Assembly (NCBI RefSeq): GCF_003254465.1
Contig: NZ_QDFI01000003.1
Coordinates: 48,637-112,636, forward strand
Direction: 5' to 3'
DNA from: Meridianimarinicoccus zhengii
GTDB taxonomy: Bacteria; Pseudomonadota; Alphaproteobacteria; Rhodobacterales; Rhodobacteraceae
Length of the DNA stretch: 64,000 nt
In this document: piece after piece, positions 20,279-29,392 of the stretch
How positions within the stretch are numbered: position 1 is the first letter of the stretch
Layout: every line of letters starts with the position of its first letter
Translations under genes and position numbers: made by a program
Notes under the pieces: generated by a model
What the model was told of the DNA's origin: nothing
The model's database searches: none
The model's input: the letters and a program-made list of their open reading frames with translations, nothing else

Positions 20279-21484
20279 TTACTGGCCGGTGCCGTAGCGA
20301 CGCTGCCAGTCCGCTGCGATGCGGGTCATCCAGCTTGGATGCGGTTCGGGCAGGACCTGCCCCAGCTCTGCCGGGCTTAGGGTCGCAACACCGAGATCGA
20401 GCGCGGCGAAGGCTTCGCGGTCGGCCGCGGGCAACGCGTCCATGTCGAGAACGGTGCCATAGCCAAGGATCGCGGGGTCCTGCGCGCGCAACTGTGCCTC
20501 GGGCGACAGCAGGAAATCGGCCAGCACCATCGCGCCCGCTTTGGCCCCGGAATTATAAGGGATCGCCACGAAAGACGCATTGCCGAGCGTGCCACGATCC
20601 AGCACGAAGGTTCGGACGGTTGGCGGCAGTTGCCCGGTTTCGATGGCGGTCGACGCCTCGCCGGGGCTGAAGGAAATCGCGAGATCGATCTCGTCATCCG
20701 TGATCAGTTGCAATTGCGCGGGGCCGTTCGCCGGGTATGCCCGCCCGTCGCGCCACAGCGCAGGTGTCAGGCTGTCGAGATAGGCCCAGAGCGGATCGAC
20801 CGCCCGGTCATAGTTCGCGTCGTCCACGGGTTGCGCCAGCACCGCCGCATCCGCGGTGATGTCCAGAAGCACCTGTTTGAGGAACGTCACGCCCAGGAAA
20901 TCGGGCGGCTGCGGATAGGTGAAGCGACCGGGGTTCGCCGCGGCCCAGTCGCGGATGGCAGCCATGCTGCCCAGCCGGTCTGGCAGGTCGGCGGTATCGT
21001 GCATGAACACGACCTGCGCCATGGCCCAGGGGGATTCATACCCTGCGGTCGGGACGGTGAAATCGGTGCGCACCGTCTTTCCGTCCACATCGACGTACCG
21101 CCAGTTCGGCAACTGTTCCGCGAAAGGCCCGAACAGCAGCCCGGCGTCCTTCATCGCCGCGAAGTTCGGCCCGTTGATCCAGATCAGGTCCACCGCACCG
21201 CCGGTGTCGCGCCCGGCCTGCTTCTCGCTCAACACGCGGGTGACAGCGTCGGCGGTGTCGGTCAGTTTCACGTGTTCGACGGTGACGCCATGGTCCTCTG
21301 CCACGCGTCTTCCCGCCCAAGCGATGAAGTCGTTGGTCGGCGTGGATCCGCCCCAAGCATGCCAGAACACGGTCTGTCCCTGCGCCTCTTCCAGCACGGC
21401 GTCCCAGTCGGCGGGATCGGGATCGGCCAGGGCCGGCAGAGCGGCAAGCGCCAGCCCTGCGGTCAGCAGCATGGATCGGATCAT
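20279..21484 (-). CDS. ynjB: YnjB-like ABC transporter binding protein
   Basis: A 401-residue periplasmic protein with signal peptide (cleavage after ALA, about residue 20) and an extracellular-solute-binding type 1/6 fold; the segment TVFWHAWGGS near residues 37-46 is typical of YnjB proteins. The start at 21484 overlaps the preceding gene's stop (ATGA) and has AAAGGA upstream. Ligand unknown. Confidence 0.83.
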   Translation of the reverse strand: MIRSMLLTAGLALAALPALADPDPADWDAVLEEAQGQTVFWHAWGGSTPTNDFIAWAGRRVAEDHGVTVEHVKLTDTADAVTRVLSEKQAGRDTGGAVDLIWINGPNFAAMKDAGLLFGPFAEQLPNWRYVDVDGKTVRTDFTVPTAGYESPWAMAQVVFMHDTADLPDRLGSMAAIRDWAAANPGRFTYPQPPDFLGVTFLKQVLLDITADAAVLAQPVDDANYDRAVDPLWAYLDSLTPALWRDGRAYPANGPAQLQLITDDEIDLAISFSPGEASTAIETGQLPPTVRTFVLDRGTLGNASFVAIPYNSGAKAGAMVLADFLLSPEAQLRAQDPAILGYGTVLDMDALPAADREAFAALDLGVATLSPAELGQVLPEPHPSWMTRIAADWQRRYGTGQ

Positions 21485-22107
21485 CGGGTCGGGTCCTTTC
21501 GGTCGGTGAAGATGCGCCGCGCGGCATGGATGCGCAGCGTGGCGGTGACGAAACACAGCGCGCCGAACACGAAGGCCAGTGGCGTGAACAGCCCCGGCAG
21601 CAGGCAGAGCGCCACGAAGAAAAGGATCGTTTCGGTCCCTTCAAGGAGCCCGTTGGAGAAATAGAGCGATTTGGCCCCCTGCGCCGATGTTTCCATCCCG
21701 CGTTTTTCGGCGAGAATCGCGAAACCGAGGAAGCTGGTGCCGTTGAAATAGAAGGACGCCAGAAGGAACGCGCCCGCTACGCCGTTGGCCGCCGGATCGT
21801 GCAGCACGAAGGCCAGCGGCACCGCCCCGTAGAACAGGAAATCCGCAGCGATATCAAGGTATCCGCCGAAATCCGTCGGGGCAGAGGCCCGTGCGACAGC
21901 GCCATCCAGCCCATCGGCCAGACGCGATGCCAGCAGCGCAAGAAGGGCGATCCAGAACGCGCCCGCCCAGACAAGCGCCGCCGCGGTCAGGCCGAGCATC
22001 AGACCGGCCACCGTGACATGGTCGGCGGCGACGCCACGCGCGGCCAGCACCCGGCCAAGCCGGTTCAGCGGCGGATCGATCAGTTTGCGGGCTGCGGCAT
22101 CGAGCAT
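21481..22107 (-). CDS. ynjF: CDP-alcohol phosphatidyltransferase family protein, YnjF-like
   Basis: A 208-residue membrane protein with the complete family signature D-G-x2-A-R-x8-G-x3-D-x3-D (DGAVARASAPTDFGGYLDIAAD, the key residues Asp, Gly, Arg and two Asp all present) and about six hydrophobic segments. Such enzymes transfer a phosphoalcohol to or from CDP-activated lipids; the exact substrate is unknown. First gene of the ynj-like operon; ribosome-binding site AAAGGA. Confidence 0.85.
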   Translation of the reverse strand: MLDAAARKLIDPPLNRLGRVLAARGVAADHVTVAGLMLGLTAAALVWAGAFWIALLALLASRLADGLDGAVARASAPTDFGGYLDIAADFLFYGAVPLAFVLHDPAANGVAGAFLLASFYFNGTSFLGFAILAEKRGMETSAQGAKSLYFSNGLLEGTETILFFVALCLLPGLFTPLAFVFGALCFVTATLRIHAARRIFTDRKDPTR

Positions 22108-22243
22108 AGGCGGTCCTTTCGCCTGCCGTTATGCCGCGCTGTCCCGCATGCGTCCATCGCCCAAACGGGAACGTGACGGGTCGTGCAGGCACGCGAACGC
22201 CCGCGGCGCGGGGCCGCGGGTGCAAGGCGCGTCCCCGGTCGCG

Positions 22244-22831
22244 TCAGCGGCGGCGGCGCAGCAGCACCAGCCCCCCAAGCGCGGCGGCCATAAGCGGCAG
22301 GGCCGCGGGCACCGGAATGGGCGTCGCCGCATAGATGGTTCCCGCGACATCATAGGCTTCGCCATCGATCAGCGTCGTCAGCGGGTCGGTTCCGGCGGAC
22401 GGGAAGATGAATACAAGCTCCAACAGTGCGAAACGGCCGAAATCTCCGGCGGCCTTTCCGGTCAGGTTGCCGAACACGACCTGCAGCACGTCGCCATCGA
22501 AACCTGTCCGAAGCACATCACCATCAAGGAACGCACCGTCATCATCCACCGAGAACAGGCTGCCGAAGGCGGTGCCTGCAGGATCGAGCGGATCGAAGCC
22601 CAGGACCAGGTCCACGAACAGGTCACCCGACTGCGGCGTTCCCGTCGCCAGTCCTTCGGCGAAGAACATGGTCAGGTCGCCCGTACCGCTGAATTCGGCA
22701 TAGTCGGCGGTGGCGAAGGGCAGGTCGATTACCGGCGCATCAATGGCGTAGTTGAGTTGAGTGGCCTCGACCCGGTCGGCCGCGGTGAAGGCGGCCAGAC
22801 CGATGGCAACTGCGGAAAGAAGTGTTTTCAT
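22244..22831 (-). CDS. VPLPA-CTERM sorting-domain protein
   Basis: A 195-residue secreted protein: N-terminal signal peptide, a beta-rich middle without a domain I recognise, and a C-terminal sorting tail with PIPVPAALPLMAAALGG, a hydrophobic helix and a final Arg cluster. This is the VPLPA-CTERM signal handled by an exosortase/archaeosortase-type system, not encoded here. Start at 22831 gives the cleanest signal peptide; a GTG at 22858 would overlap the stop of the nuclease gene. A second protein of this class lies at 47837. Confidence 0.8.
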   Translation of the reverse strand: MKTLLSAVAIGLAAFTAADRVEATQLNYAIDAPVIDLPFATADYAEFSGTGDLTMFFAEGLATGTPQSGDLFVDLVLGFDPLDPAGTAFGSLFSVDDDGAFLDGDVLRTGFDGDVLQVVFGNLTGKAAGDFGRFALLELVFIFPSAGTDPLTTLIDGEAYDVAGTIYAATPIPVPAALPLMAAALGGLVLLRRRR

Positions 22832-22854
22832 GGTTCTTGGTTTCCCGTTCAGGA

Positions 22855-25800
22855 TCACGCGAAGGCGATCGTGTCGAAGGTTTCGAAGGTGAGGTTGGCT
22901 GCGGTGACGCCGTCGCCACGCACATACAGCGCATCCTGCGCCCCGGTCGGATCGTCGAAGTAGACCACGACCGCCGAGGACGTCTCGCGGATGTCCGCGA
23001 CCGTGGCCCCGGCCGTCAGGCCGATCACGTCGATACCCACCTCGTAGTCCGTGATGATGTCGCGGTCGCGAATTCCGTTGAAGGTCTCCGCGCCGAAGAC
23101 GAAGGCATCCGCGCCCATGCCGCCTTCCATCGTGTCGATCCCGGCACCGCTGAGGAACAGGTCGTCGGCATCGGTTCCGGTCAGCCGGTCACGGCCATCC
23201 GTGCCCTCGATCAGGTTGAAGGCAGGCGTGTCGATCACGTCGTCGGCGCGGAAGTTGAGGTTCTGAATGCGCGTGTCGAGCGAGATCGCGGCGTCCGTGT
23301 CGTCATAGGCATTGGCCGCATCGCCGAAATTCGCGGCAAGGTATTCCGCCAGCGCATCCTGTTCCGTGCCGTCCGCGGCGAAGGTCGCCACGCCGGTGGT
23401 CAGCCCGTCCTCGGTGCCGTCGCCGTCGAGATCGGTCAGGTCAACCCGGTCGGCTGCCGGGCCGGTCGGGAAGGGGTAACCGTCGCCGCCATCCGCAAGA
23501 AACCCGAGCGTCACGATCCGTACCGTCGCAGATGCGTCCTGCACCTCGCCGTCGCGGACCAGCACGGCCAGGTCGTTGCCGTCCTCGTCGGTGATCGCGG
23601 CATTCACGATCCGGCTGCCCGCGGGCAGGTCCGGGTCGAAGCTGAACTGGAGCCCGGACACCTGCGGGAACTGGCCCGCCGCGCCGGGCAGCACGCCGAT
23701 GCCGTGTTCCAGCACGTCCACCAGTTCCTGGTGCGTCAGGGTGAGCAGCGACAGGTCGTTGTTGAAAGCCAGCGCCGTGGCGATGTCGTTCTGGCTGATG
23801 CCGCCTTCGGGCTTCACCACGTTGCCGTCGCTGTCCACGATCTCGCCGTTGGGCAGGCGCTCGAAGGTGCCGCCACCGGCGGGCACCACCGTTTCCCCGA
23901 TGGAGGCGCGAATGCCCCCGCCATTCTTGATCGACACCATCACCGTGTCGTCGGTTTCCTTGGCGACGGCGAGGTTCGCATCCGCGGTCAGGTTGCCGAG
24001 ATTGGTTTCCTGCGTCCGAACCCCGTCCGTGTCCGACCCGGACCGGTTGCCGTTCAGGAACACGTTCGAGATGCCGAAAACGTTGCCTTCGGTCGCGATG
24101 ATCTCGGCCTGGATCGCATCGGTGATCGCCTGTACCTCCGGATCGATGAAGGCTTCGCCGCCGACATTGGCCAGCCCCGTTTCGTCCGTGGCATAGGCGC
24201 CCGACACGGTTTCGTCGTAGGTTTCGGGGATGATCCGGCCTTCTTCGTCGAAATCGATCACCAGCCGCCCGACATACTTGTAGGACCCGTCCGTGTTGAC
24301 CACCGCGATCGGGTTGCCGTCCGCATCGGTGAAGAACTGCGGATAGTCGCCCTGGTCGCTGTCGCCCGGGCGGATGTAGTCGTTGTCGTCAAAGAGCCGC
24401 GTGTTGGACCCGCCGCCGACGATGATATCCACGTTCGACAGGCGCGTGGCCAGTTGGTACTCGATCTCGATCTGCTGCATGTGCGTCAGCAGCACGACCT
24501 TGTTCATGTCCGGGTTGGCGAGCAGGAGCGCGTCGACCTCGGCCTGGATTTCAGCGGCCAGCGCATCAAGCTCGGCGTCGGTCGGGGTGGCGCCGGCCCA
24601 CGCGGGCGAGATGCCCACGCCGCCCGTGCTGGAGATGCTGGCCAGGTTCGGGGTCACCGCGCCGACCACGCCCAGCTTCTCGCCGTTGACGTCGAGCACG
24701 GTGGACGACGACACGACATTGCCAATGGGTGCCTGCCCGCCTGCAACCTCCAGCGGCGCCAGATTGGCGTCGGTGGAAAAGTCGAGATTGGTGGACAGGT
24801 AGGGGAAGGCCGTCCCGGTGAAGTCCAGCCCCTCGAGCGCAGTGCCGGTCAGGGCAGAGAAATCGCCCGGTGCGGAGCCGTCGATCAGCGCGGCCAGTTC
24901 GCCGGTACCGTTGTCGAATTCATGGTTGCCCAAGGCCACGGCCTGGAAGCCCATCTCGTTCACGAGCTGGATATCCGCGATCCCGCGCGATCCGAACACC
25001 GCCTCGGAGGCCGCATAGAACACGCCGGGGATGAGCGCGTCTCCCGAGGACAGGCGCACGGTGTTGTCGGCGATCCCGTCGCCGCCGAGGTCCTGCGCGT
25101 CGAGCGCGTTCAGCACGCCCGATGCCCGCGCGATATCGCCGATCTGGCCGGTCGACGCCTCCTGGTCGGTGATGTGCAGAAGCTCCAGCGTCCATGCGGT
25201 CGGCGCTGCGGGGATGGTGAAGGACGCGACCAGCGGATCGTGGTCCGACGCCCTTGTCGCGCTGTCGGCAAATTCGCTGTTCACGTTCACGATGTCGAAT
25301 TCCGCTGTCTCGGCAAGGCTGTCGGATACGACGATATGGTCGAGCGACTGGCTGTTGCCCTGGAAGTTGAATGTATAACGCTCCAGCGGGTCGAGCGTGT
25401 TGGTCAGATTGTTCGCGCCCGCGCCATCGGCATTCAGGACGTTTTCCAGACCCGTGACCGGCGAGACGAATTCGAATTCGTTGAAATCGCCAAGCGCCAC
25501 AAGTTTCGCCGCCGGGTTGTCGGCCAGCTTCGCGGCCAGGAAGTCCTGCACGGCCTGGCTTTGTGCCTGCCGCTCGTCGAGCGACCCGTTGACGGTCACG
25601 TCTTCCTGCCGCCCGTCGAAGGGCTGTTCGACGCCGAGGATCGGGGCAGACCCGCCCTTGGACGAGAAATGGTTGTTCACGACTGTTACCGTTTCGCCAT
25701 TGAAGGTGAAATCCGCCGCGATGGGAAGGCGCGCGCCCACGAAGGCCTCACCCGAACCCTGTCCGCCGATGGTCTGGACGCTGTCGACCACCAGGTCCAC

Positions 25801-28038
25801 CCGCTCGTCATTGTACAGGAACGCGGTGCGGATATTCGCTCCCGGCTGGCCGCCGGAGGTGTTGTCGCCGATGAACGTGTTGTCGATGAAGCTGTATTCC
25901 GGCCCGCCTGCCGCGACGATGGCATCGACCAGCATTTGCAGCGTCATGTCCGCCGACACGATCCCGTCGTTGATGCTGCCGGTATTGTCCTGGATTTCCT
26001 GAAGCCCGATCACGTCGGGCGCGTTCAGGTTGTTCACGATCTGCGCCGCGATGGCGTCGAACCGTCCGTCGGCGATATCGGCATCGCCGTCCGCGTCGTT
26101 CGGGTCAAGGTTCAGCACGTTGTAGCTGGCCACGGTCAGCGTGTCGCTGTCGCCCGCGATGGTCGTGACCTCGGGTGTCACCGTGCCGGGCGTCGCGATG
26201 AAGCCTTCGGTCGGCAGGATTTCGTAGTTGCCGAAGCTGTAGCCGATCACGCCCGTGACGTCGCCCAGCAGCGCGCCCACATCTACCTGCGGGATCGAGA
26301 AGCCGGGAAGGATGCCGGTATCCTCGTTGATCTGGATCTTCTCGGGGTTGAAATCGTCGGGGGCGATGTTGAGTGTGCCCCGTGCGCTGAGGCCGGTGGC
26401 ATCCGCGCCCTGGTCAACGACGGCGAAGATTTCGCCAAAGCCGTTTGTGCCGGACACGGCCATCAGGTCCTTCGCCGTCACCAGCATCCCTTCGAGCGCC
26501 TCGAAGAAGTCGATACCGTCCTCGGTCGGGTCGAAGCTGGTGAAGCTGTCATCGTCGATGGTCGCCGAGACGGGGATACGCCCGCCCTGGCCGATGATCT
26601 CGGCTGTCGGCAGCGCGTTGCCGGACGACAGCAGCGTGATGACCGGGTTGCCGGACAGTTGCGTGGTGGACAGGTTGCCGGTGCTGACGCCGCCGGGGGT
26701 GAATTCCGACACCGTGCCCTCGACCTCGATCGCGTCGCCGACGGTCACCAGCGGTGCGCCGCCCGTGAAGACGAAGAGCGCGTCGGATGTTGCGGCATCG
26801 CCGTCGCCGGTGGCGTCCTGGAGGTAGAAGCCGTTGCTGTCCACGGCCGTCACGATACCCGACGTCGTGACGCGGTCACCCACCAGTGCCGATGTATGGC
26901 CGGCACCCTGAATGTCGTAGATCGCGGTCAATTCTGCCGGCGGGGGTGGCGGCGGGGTGTCGCCGCTGCCCGCCGTCGGGTTGTTGATGGACGGATCGTT
27001 GTTGAAATCGAGGATCGTGAAGTCGCCTGCCGTGTCGGTATCGACCCCGTCCACGTTGCGGCGCACGCCCGCGGGCAGGAACGCGCCGTCAGGACCGACG
27101 ACCGGCGCGCCGAAGGCGAAGAAGCCCGCAGTCTCGCCATCGGTGACACCGACGCTGTCCAGCACGACCTCGGCGCCCGCGACCGCATTTCCGGTCAGGC
27201 TGGCCGTTTCCACGAGCGCGACGGTGTAGCTGCTGTTCTCGACGAAGTTGTTGTCCAGCGCCTTGTCGGCGGTCACGACATAGGTCTCCTCGGCCAATTC
27301 GTTGGCCAGAAGGAAGAAGCCGTTGTCGCCGATCACGTCCGCGGCCGTCAGGTCGATGCGGCTGTCGATGTTGCCATTGCTGGACTGGTCGTCGCTTTCG
27401 ACGATGATGATGCTGAGCCCGTCGAGCGACGTGCCGGGGGCGCCGTACAACTCGATGAATTCGGAATCCACACCAGTGGTGCTGCCCAGCACCGCGTTGA
27501 TGACCGTGGGCTGGGGTTCCGCGCTGTAGCTGCCGGTCGGAAAGGCCGCGGCTGCGGTGGCGTTGCTGGCTTCCCCGTCCAGCGCGTCCGGGCCCGAGAA
27601 CGTCCATTCCGACGCGTCGAACGTGGCCGAGGGGCCTGTATTCGCGTTGCGATAGGCCCAGCCATCCACGTGATCCCACGCTTCGCCGGTGCCGTCGGTG
27701 TTCTGGTCGCCGAACAGATCAACGACCGCGCCGTCCTGGAACAGCTCGATCGCGTCGTCACCGTTGATCGACAGGGCGGCGGACGTGTAGTCGGGCGCGA
27801 AGCCCATGAAGCTCGTGAAGCCAGTCGATTCGGATGCGACGTAGATGAAGCTGCCAGCCGTGGCCGCGACCGCCGGGAAGGTGAACTCCTCGCCATCCGT
27901 TCCGCCGCCATTGTTGGCGCTGCCCAGTCCATAGACGGACAGGTCCGCGATATCGTTGCGGACGTAGATTTCGACGGCCTTCGGAAGGCCCCCGCTCAGC
28001 GGACCGTCGATGACACCGGTAATGACGAGATCGGACAT
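22855..28038 (-). CDS. Secreted ExeM/NucH-type nuclease fused to 5'-nucleotidase with RTX tail
   Basis: A 1727-residue extracellular enzyme. Order: two lamin-tail domains (about 1-170 and 175-355), Pro-rich linker, OB-fold nuclease-associated domain (370-470), endonuclease/exonuclease/phosphatase domain (633-940; SYNVLNL, LQEIQD, NNHFSSKGG, GDFNEFE, SDHDPLV), metallophosphatase/5'-nucleotidase (948-1590; SSGD, LGNHEFDNG), then a Gly-Asp-rich calcium-binding tail (EGTDGRDRLTG, GAGIDTMEGGMGADAF). There is no N-terminal signal peptide, so type I secretion through the C-terminal tail is expected. The first metal motif of the nucleotidase reads HITDQEAS instead of the common D-x-H form. Likely role: degrading extracellular DNA and nucleotides for phosphate and nucleosides. 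Confidence 0.88.
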   Translation of the reverse strand: MSDLVITGVIDGPLSGGLPKAVEIYVRNDIADLSVYGLGSANNGGGTDGEEFTFPAVAATAGSFIYVASESTGFTSFMGFAPDYTSAALSINGDDAIELFQDGAVVDLFGDQNTDGTGEAWDHVDGWAYRNANTGPSATFDASEWTFSGPDALDGEASNATAAAAFPTGSYSAEPQPTVINAVLGSTTGVDSEFIELYGAPGTSLDGLSIIIVESDDQSSNGNIDSRIDLTAADVIGDNGFFLLANELAEETYVVTADKALDNNFVENSSYTVALVETASLTGNAVAGAEVVLDSVGVTDGETAGFFAFGAPVVGPDGAFLPAGVRRNVDGVDTDTAGDFTILDFNNDPSINNPTAGSGDTPPPPPPAELTAIYDIQGAGHTSALVGDRVTTSGIVTAVDSNGFYLQDATGDGDAATSDALFVFTGGAPLVTVGDAIEVEGTVSEFTPGGVSTGNLSTTQLSGNPVITLLSSGNALPTAEIIGQGGRIPVSATIDDDSFTSFDPTEDGIDFFEALEGMLVTAKDLMAVSGTNGFGEIFAVVDQGADATGLSARGTLNIAPDDFNPEKIQINEDTGILPGFSIPQVDVGALLGDVTGVIGYSFGNYEILPTEGFIATPGTVTPEVTTIAGDSDTLTVASYNVLNLDPNDADGDADIADGRFDAIAAQIVNNLNAPDVIGLQEIQDNTGSINDGIVSADMTLQMLVDAIVAAGGPEYSFIDNTFIGDNTSGGQPGANIRTAFLYNDERVDLVVDSVQTIGGQGSGEAFVGARLPIAADFTFNGETVTVVNNHFSSKGGSAPILGVEQPFDGRQEDVTVNGSLDERQAQSQAVQDFLAAKLADNPAAKLVALGDFNEFEFVSPVTGLENVLNADGAGANNLTNTLDPLERYTFNFQGNSQSLDHIVVSDSLAETAEFDIVNVNSEFADSATRASDHDPLVASFTIPAAPTAWTLELLHITDQEASTGQIGDIARASGVLNALDAQDLGGDGIADNTVRLSSGDALIPGVFYAASEAVFGSRGIADIQLVNEMGFQAVALGNHEFDNGTGELAALIDGSAPGDFSALTGTALEGLDFTGTAFPYLSTNLDFSTDANLAPLEVAGGQAPIGNVVSSSTVLDVNGEKLGVVGAVTPNLASISSTGGVGISPAWAGATPTDAELDALAAEIQAEVDALLLANPDMNKVVLLTHMQQIEIEYQLATRLSNVDIIVGGGSNTRLFDDNDYIRPGDSDQGDYPQFFTDADGNPIAVVNTDGSYKYVGRLVIDFDEEGRIIPETYDETVSGAYATDETGLANVGGEAFIDPEVQAITDAIQAEIIATEGNVFGISNVFLNGNRSGSDTDGVRTQETNLGNLTADANLAVAKETDDTVMVSIKNGGGIRASIGETVVPAGGGTFERLPNGEIVDSDGNVVKPEGGISQNDIATALAFNNDLSLLTLTHQELVDVLEHGIGVLPGAAGQFPQVSGLQFSFDPDLPAGSRIVNAAITDEDGNDLAVLVRDGEVQDASATVRIVTLGFLADGGDGYPFPTGPAADRVDLTDLDGDGTEDGLTTGVATFAADGTEQDALAEYLAANFGDAANAYDDTDAAISLDTRIQNLNFRADDVIDTPAFNLIEGTDGRDRLTGTDADDLFLSGAGIDTMEGGMGADAFVFGAETFNGIRDRDIITDYEVGIDVIGLTAGATVADIRETSSAVVVYFDDPTGAQDALYVRGDGVTAANLTFETFDTIAFA

Positions 28039-28097
28039 GGAAGACTCCTGTTGGGCGGGCAGAACGCCGTGCGATTAGGAGTCTGTTAACCATCCAT

Positions 28098-28117
28098 TGT
28101 GACGAAATTTTGTCACA
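28098..28117. promoter_or_regulatory. 20-base near-perfect palindrome upstream of the nuclease gene
   Basis: TGTGAC and GTCACA arms flank GAAATTTT; only one base pair breaks the symmetry. It lies about 60-80 bases upstream of the nuclease start in a 153-base intergenic region. It is followed by three TGTC-containing heptamers (28110, 28119, 28130) that faintly recall Pho-box repeats. Confidence 0.4.
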
Positions 28118-28191
28118 CCTGTCAGAATCTTGTCTGCCGTTGGGGCAGCGGGCCGCCGCAAAGTCCGGCAGGCCGCCTGTTCCTTGCGCAA

Positions 28192-28629
28192 TCAGAAGCT
28201 CAGGATGCGGGTATTCTCGCCCAGAAGCCGCTTGGCCATCTCGTCCGGCTTGGCGGGGGTCACGCCTTCAATCAGCGCCGATGCGTCCAGTCCCTTGCCG
28301 GGCAGGTAGATCGCGCAGACTTCGGCCTTGGTCGGGGTCTTTTCGATGATCGCCTGCATCAGGCCGCGCGGGCTCATGCCCTGGGGCGGCTGGGGGGCGG
28401 TCGCGCTTGCGGGTGCGTCCTTCAGGGCGATGTCCGCTGCCGGGCCGCACAGCAGGATATGCGCCGTGGCGCCCTGCTGGACCGCCTGCATGGTCAGCAC
28501 CATGCCCATCAGCTGGCTTTGCGCATCGGCACTCGCGATAACGGTGACGAGGTCCGCCTTGTGATCGTCGGCGAAGGCCGCGCCGGCAAGCGTGCAGGCG
28601 GTGGCGGCGGCAAGAAAGAGGGATTTCAT
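28192..28629 (-). CDS. DsrE-like periplasmic protein
   Basis: A 145-residue protein with a signal peptide (MKSLFLAAATACTLAGAAFA) and a DsrE/DsrF-like alpha/beta fold, judged from the pattern VTVIASADAQSQ, QQGATAHILLCGPA and KAEVCAIYLPGKG. Two cysteines are kept in these strands. Members of this group handle sulfur or have unknown roles; function here unknown. Start at 28629 follows a GAGGA site. Confidence 0.65.
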   Translation of the reverse strand: MKSLFLAAATACTLAGAAFADDHKADLVTVIASADAQSQLMGMVLTMQAVQQGATAHILLCGPAADIALKDAPASATAPQPPQGMSPRGLMQAIIEKTPTKAEVCAIYLPGKGLDASALIEGVTPAKPDEMAKRLLGENTRILSF

Positions 28630-28773
28630 GGTCGGTCGTATCCTCGTTTGCGGGATGCGCCGGGATAAGCACATCGCAAAGATTGAATACGTAAGGTTCC
28701 TGGCCCGGTCGGTGACATGGTCACATGGCGCGGGATTTTCTGGCGAAGCCTGGGCGCGTCGGCTGTCGGACAA

Positions 28774-29277
28774 TCACATCGGCAGGTCTGGCGCGTCCGC
28801 GCGTGTCGCGGCATCGCAGTCGGGGCATAGCCCCTCGGCCTCGATCACGGCGCGCTCGATCCGGAACCCGGCCTGTGCCGCGGCGGCGTCAAGCGCCCCG
28901 CGCCCCGGCGCGCCCGGTGTCTCGGCCACCGCGTCGCAGGCACGGCAGATCATGAAGGCCGGGGCATGGCCGGGCCGCGGGTCGGTGCAGGCCACATAGG
29001 CGTTCAGCTTCTCGATCCTGTGGACGAAGCCGATGCCTGTCAGGAAATCGAGCGCGCGATAGATCACGGGCGGCTGCGAGCCGAGCCCCTCGGACCCGAT
29101 CTGCGCAAGGATGTCATAGGCCCCCATCGCCCGGTGTGCGCCGAGCAGGATTTCCAGCACCCGCCGCCGCACGGGCGTCAGGCGCAGCTTGTGCGCGGCG
29201 CAATGCGTCTCTGCCGCGGCAATCGTGTCGGCGATGCAGCGGGAATGGTCATGGGGCGCGAAAGCCGTGTGCGACAT
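28774..29277 (-). CDS. zur: Zinc uptake regulator, Fur family
   Basis: A 167-residue Fur-family repressor: winged helix (LRLTPVRRRVLEILL, GSQPPVIYRALDFL) and C-terminal metal domain with the structural zinc cysteines CRAC and CPDC. Divergent from znuA across a 115-base interval that carries a Zur-type operator, so Zur rather than Fur or PerR. The usual companion genes znuB and znuC are not here. Confidence 0.85.
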   Translation of the reverse strand: MSHTAFAPHDHSRCIADTIAAAETHCAAHKLRLTPVRRRVLEILLGAHRAMGAYDILAQIGSEGLGSQPPVIYRALDFLTGIGFVHRIEKLNAYVACTDPRPGHAPAFMICRACDAVAETPGAPGRGALDAAAAQAGFRIERAVIEAEGLCPDCDAATRADAPDLPM

Positions 29278-29360
29278 AAGTCAATCTTCCTTCCGAGCCG
29301 CCACGCCGGTCGGTGCGTGGGTTGTGCCTTGCAAACCGGGCGGCATGGGTCTAGCTTCCC

Positions 29361-29378
29361 GTTATGTTATATAGTAAC
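29361..29378. promoter_or_regulatory. Predicted Zur operator
   Basis: GTTATGTTATATAGTAAC, an imperfect 18-base palindrome of the alphaproteobacterial Zur type, located 15 bases before the znuA start and between divergent zur and znuA. It would repress znuA when zinc is plentiful. Confidence 0.75.
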
Positions 29379-29392
29379 CATATGAGGTCCCG

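Noticed and set aside
22822..28089. A 1755-codon open frame on the plus strand antisense to the nuclease gene
   Set aside because: Shadow frame of high-GC coding DNA; the protein is Arg/Val/Gly-rich without domains, while the opposite strand encodes a complete multidomain enzyme.
28110..28136. TGTC-containing heptamers resembling a Pho box before the nuclease gene
   Set aside because: Spacing is irregular (9 and 11 bases), the third copy matches poorly and the orientation is opposite to the gene.
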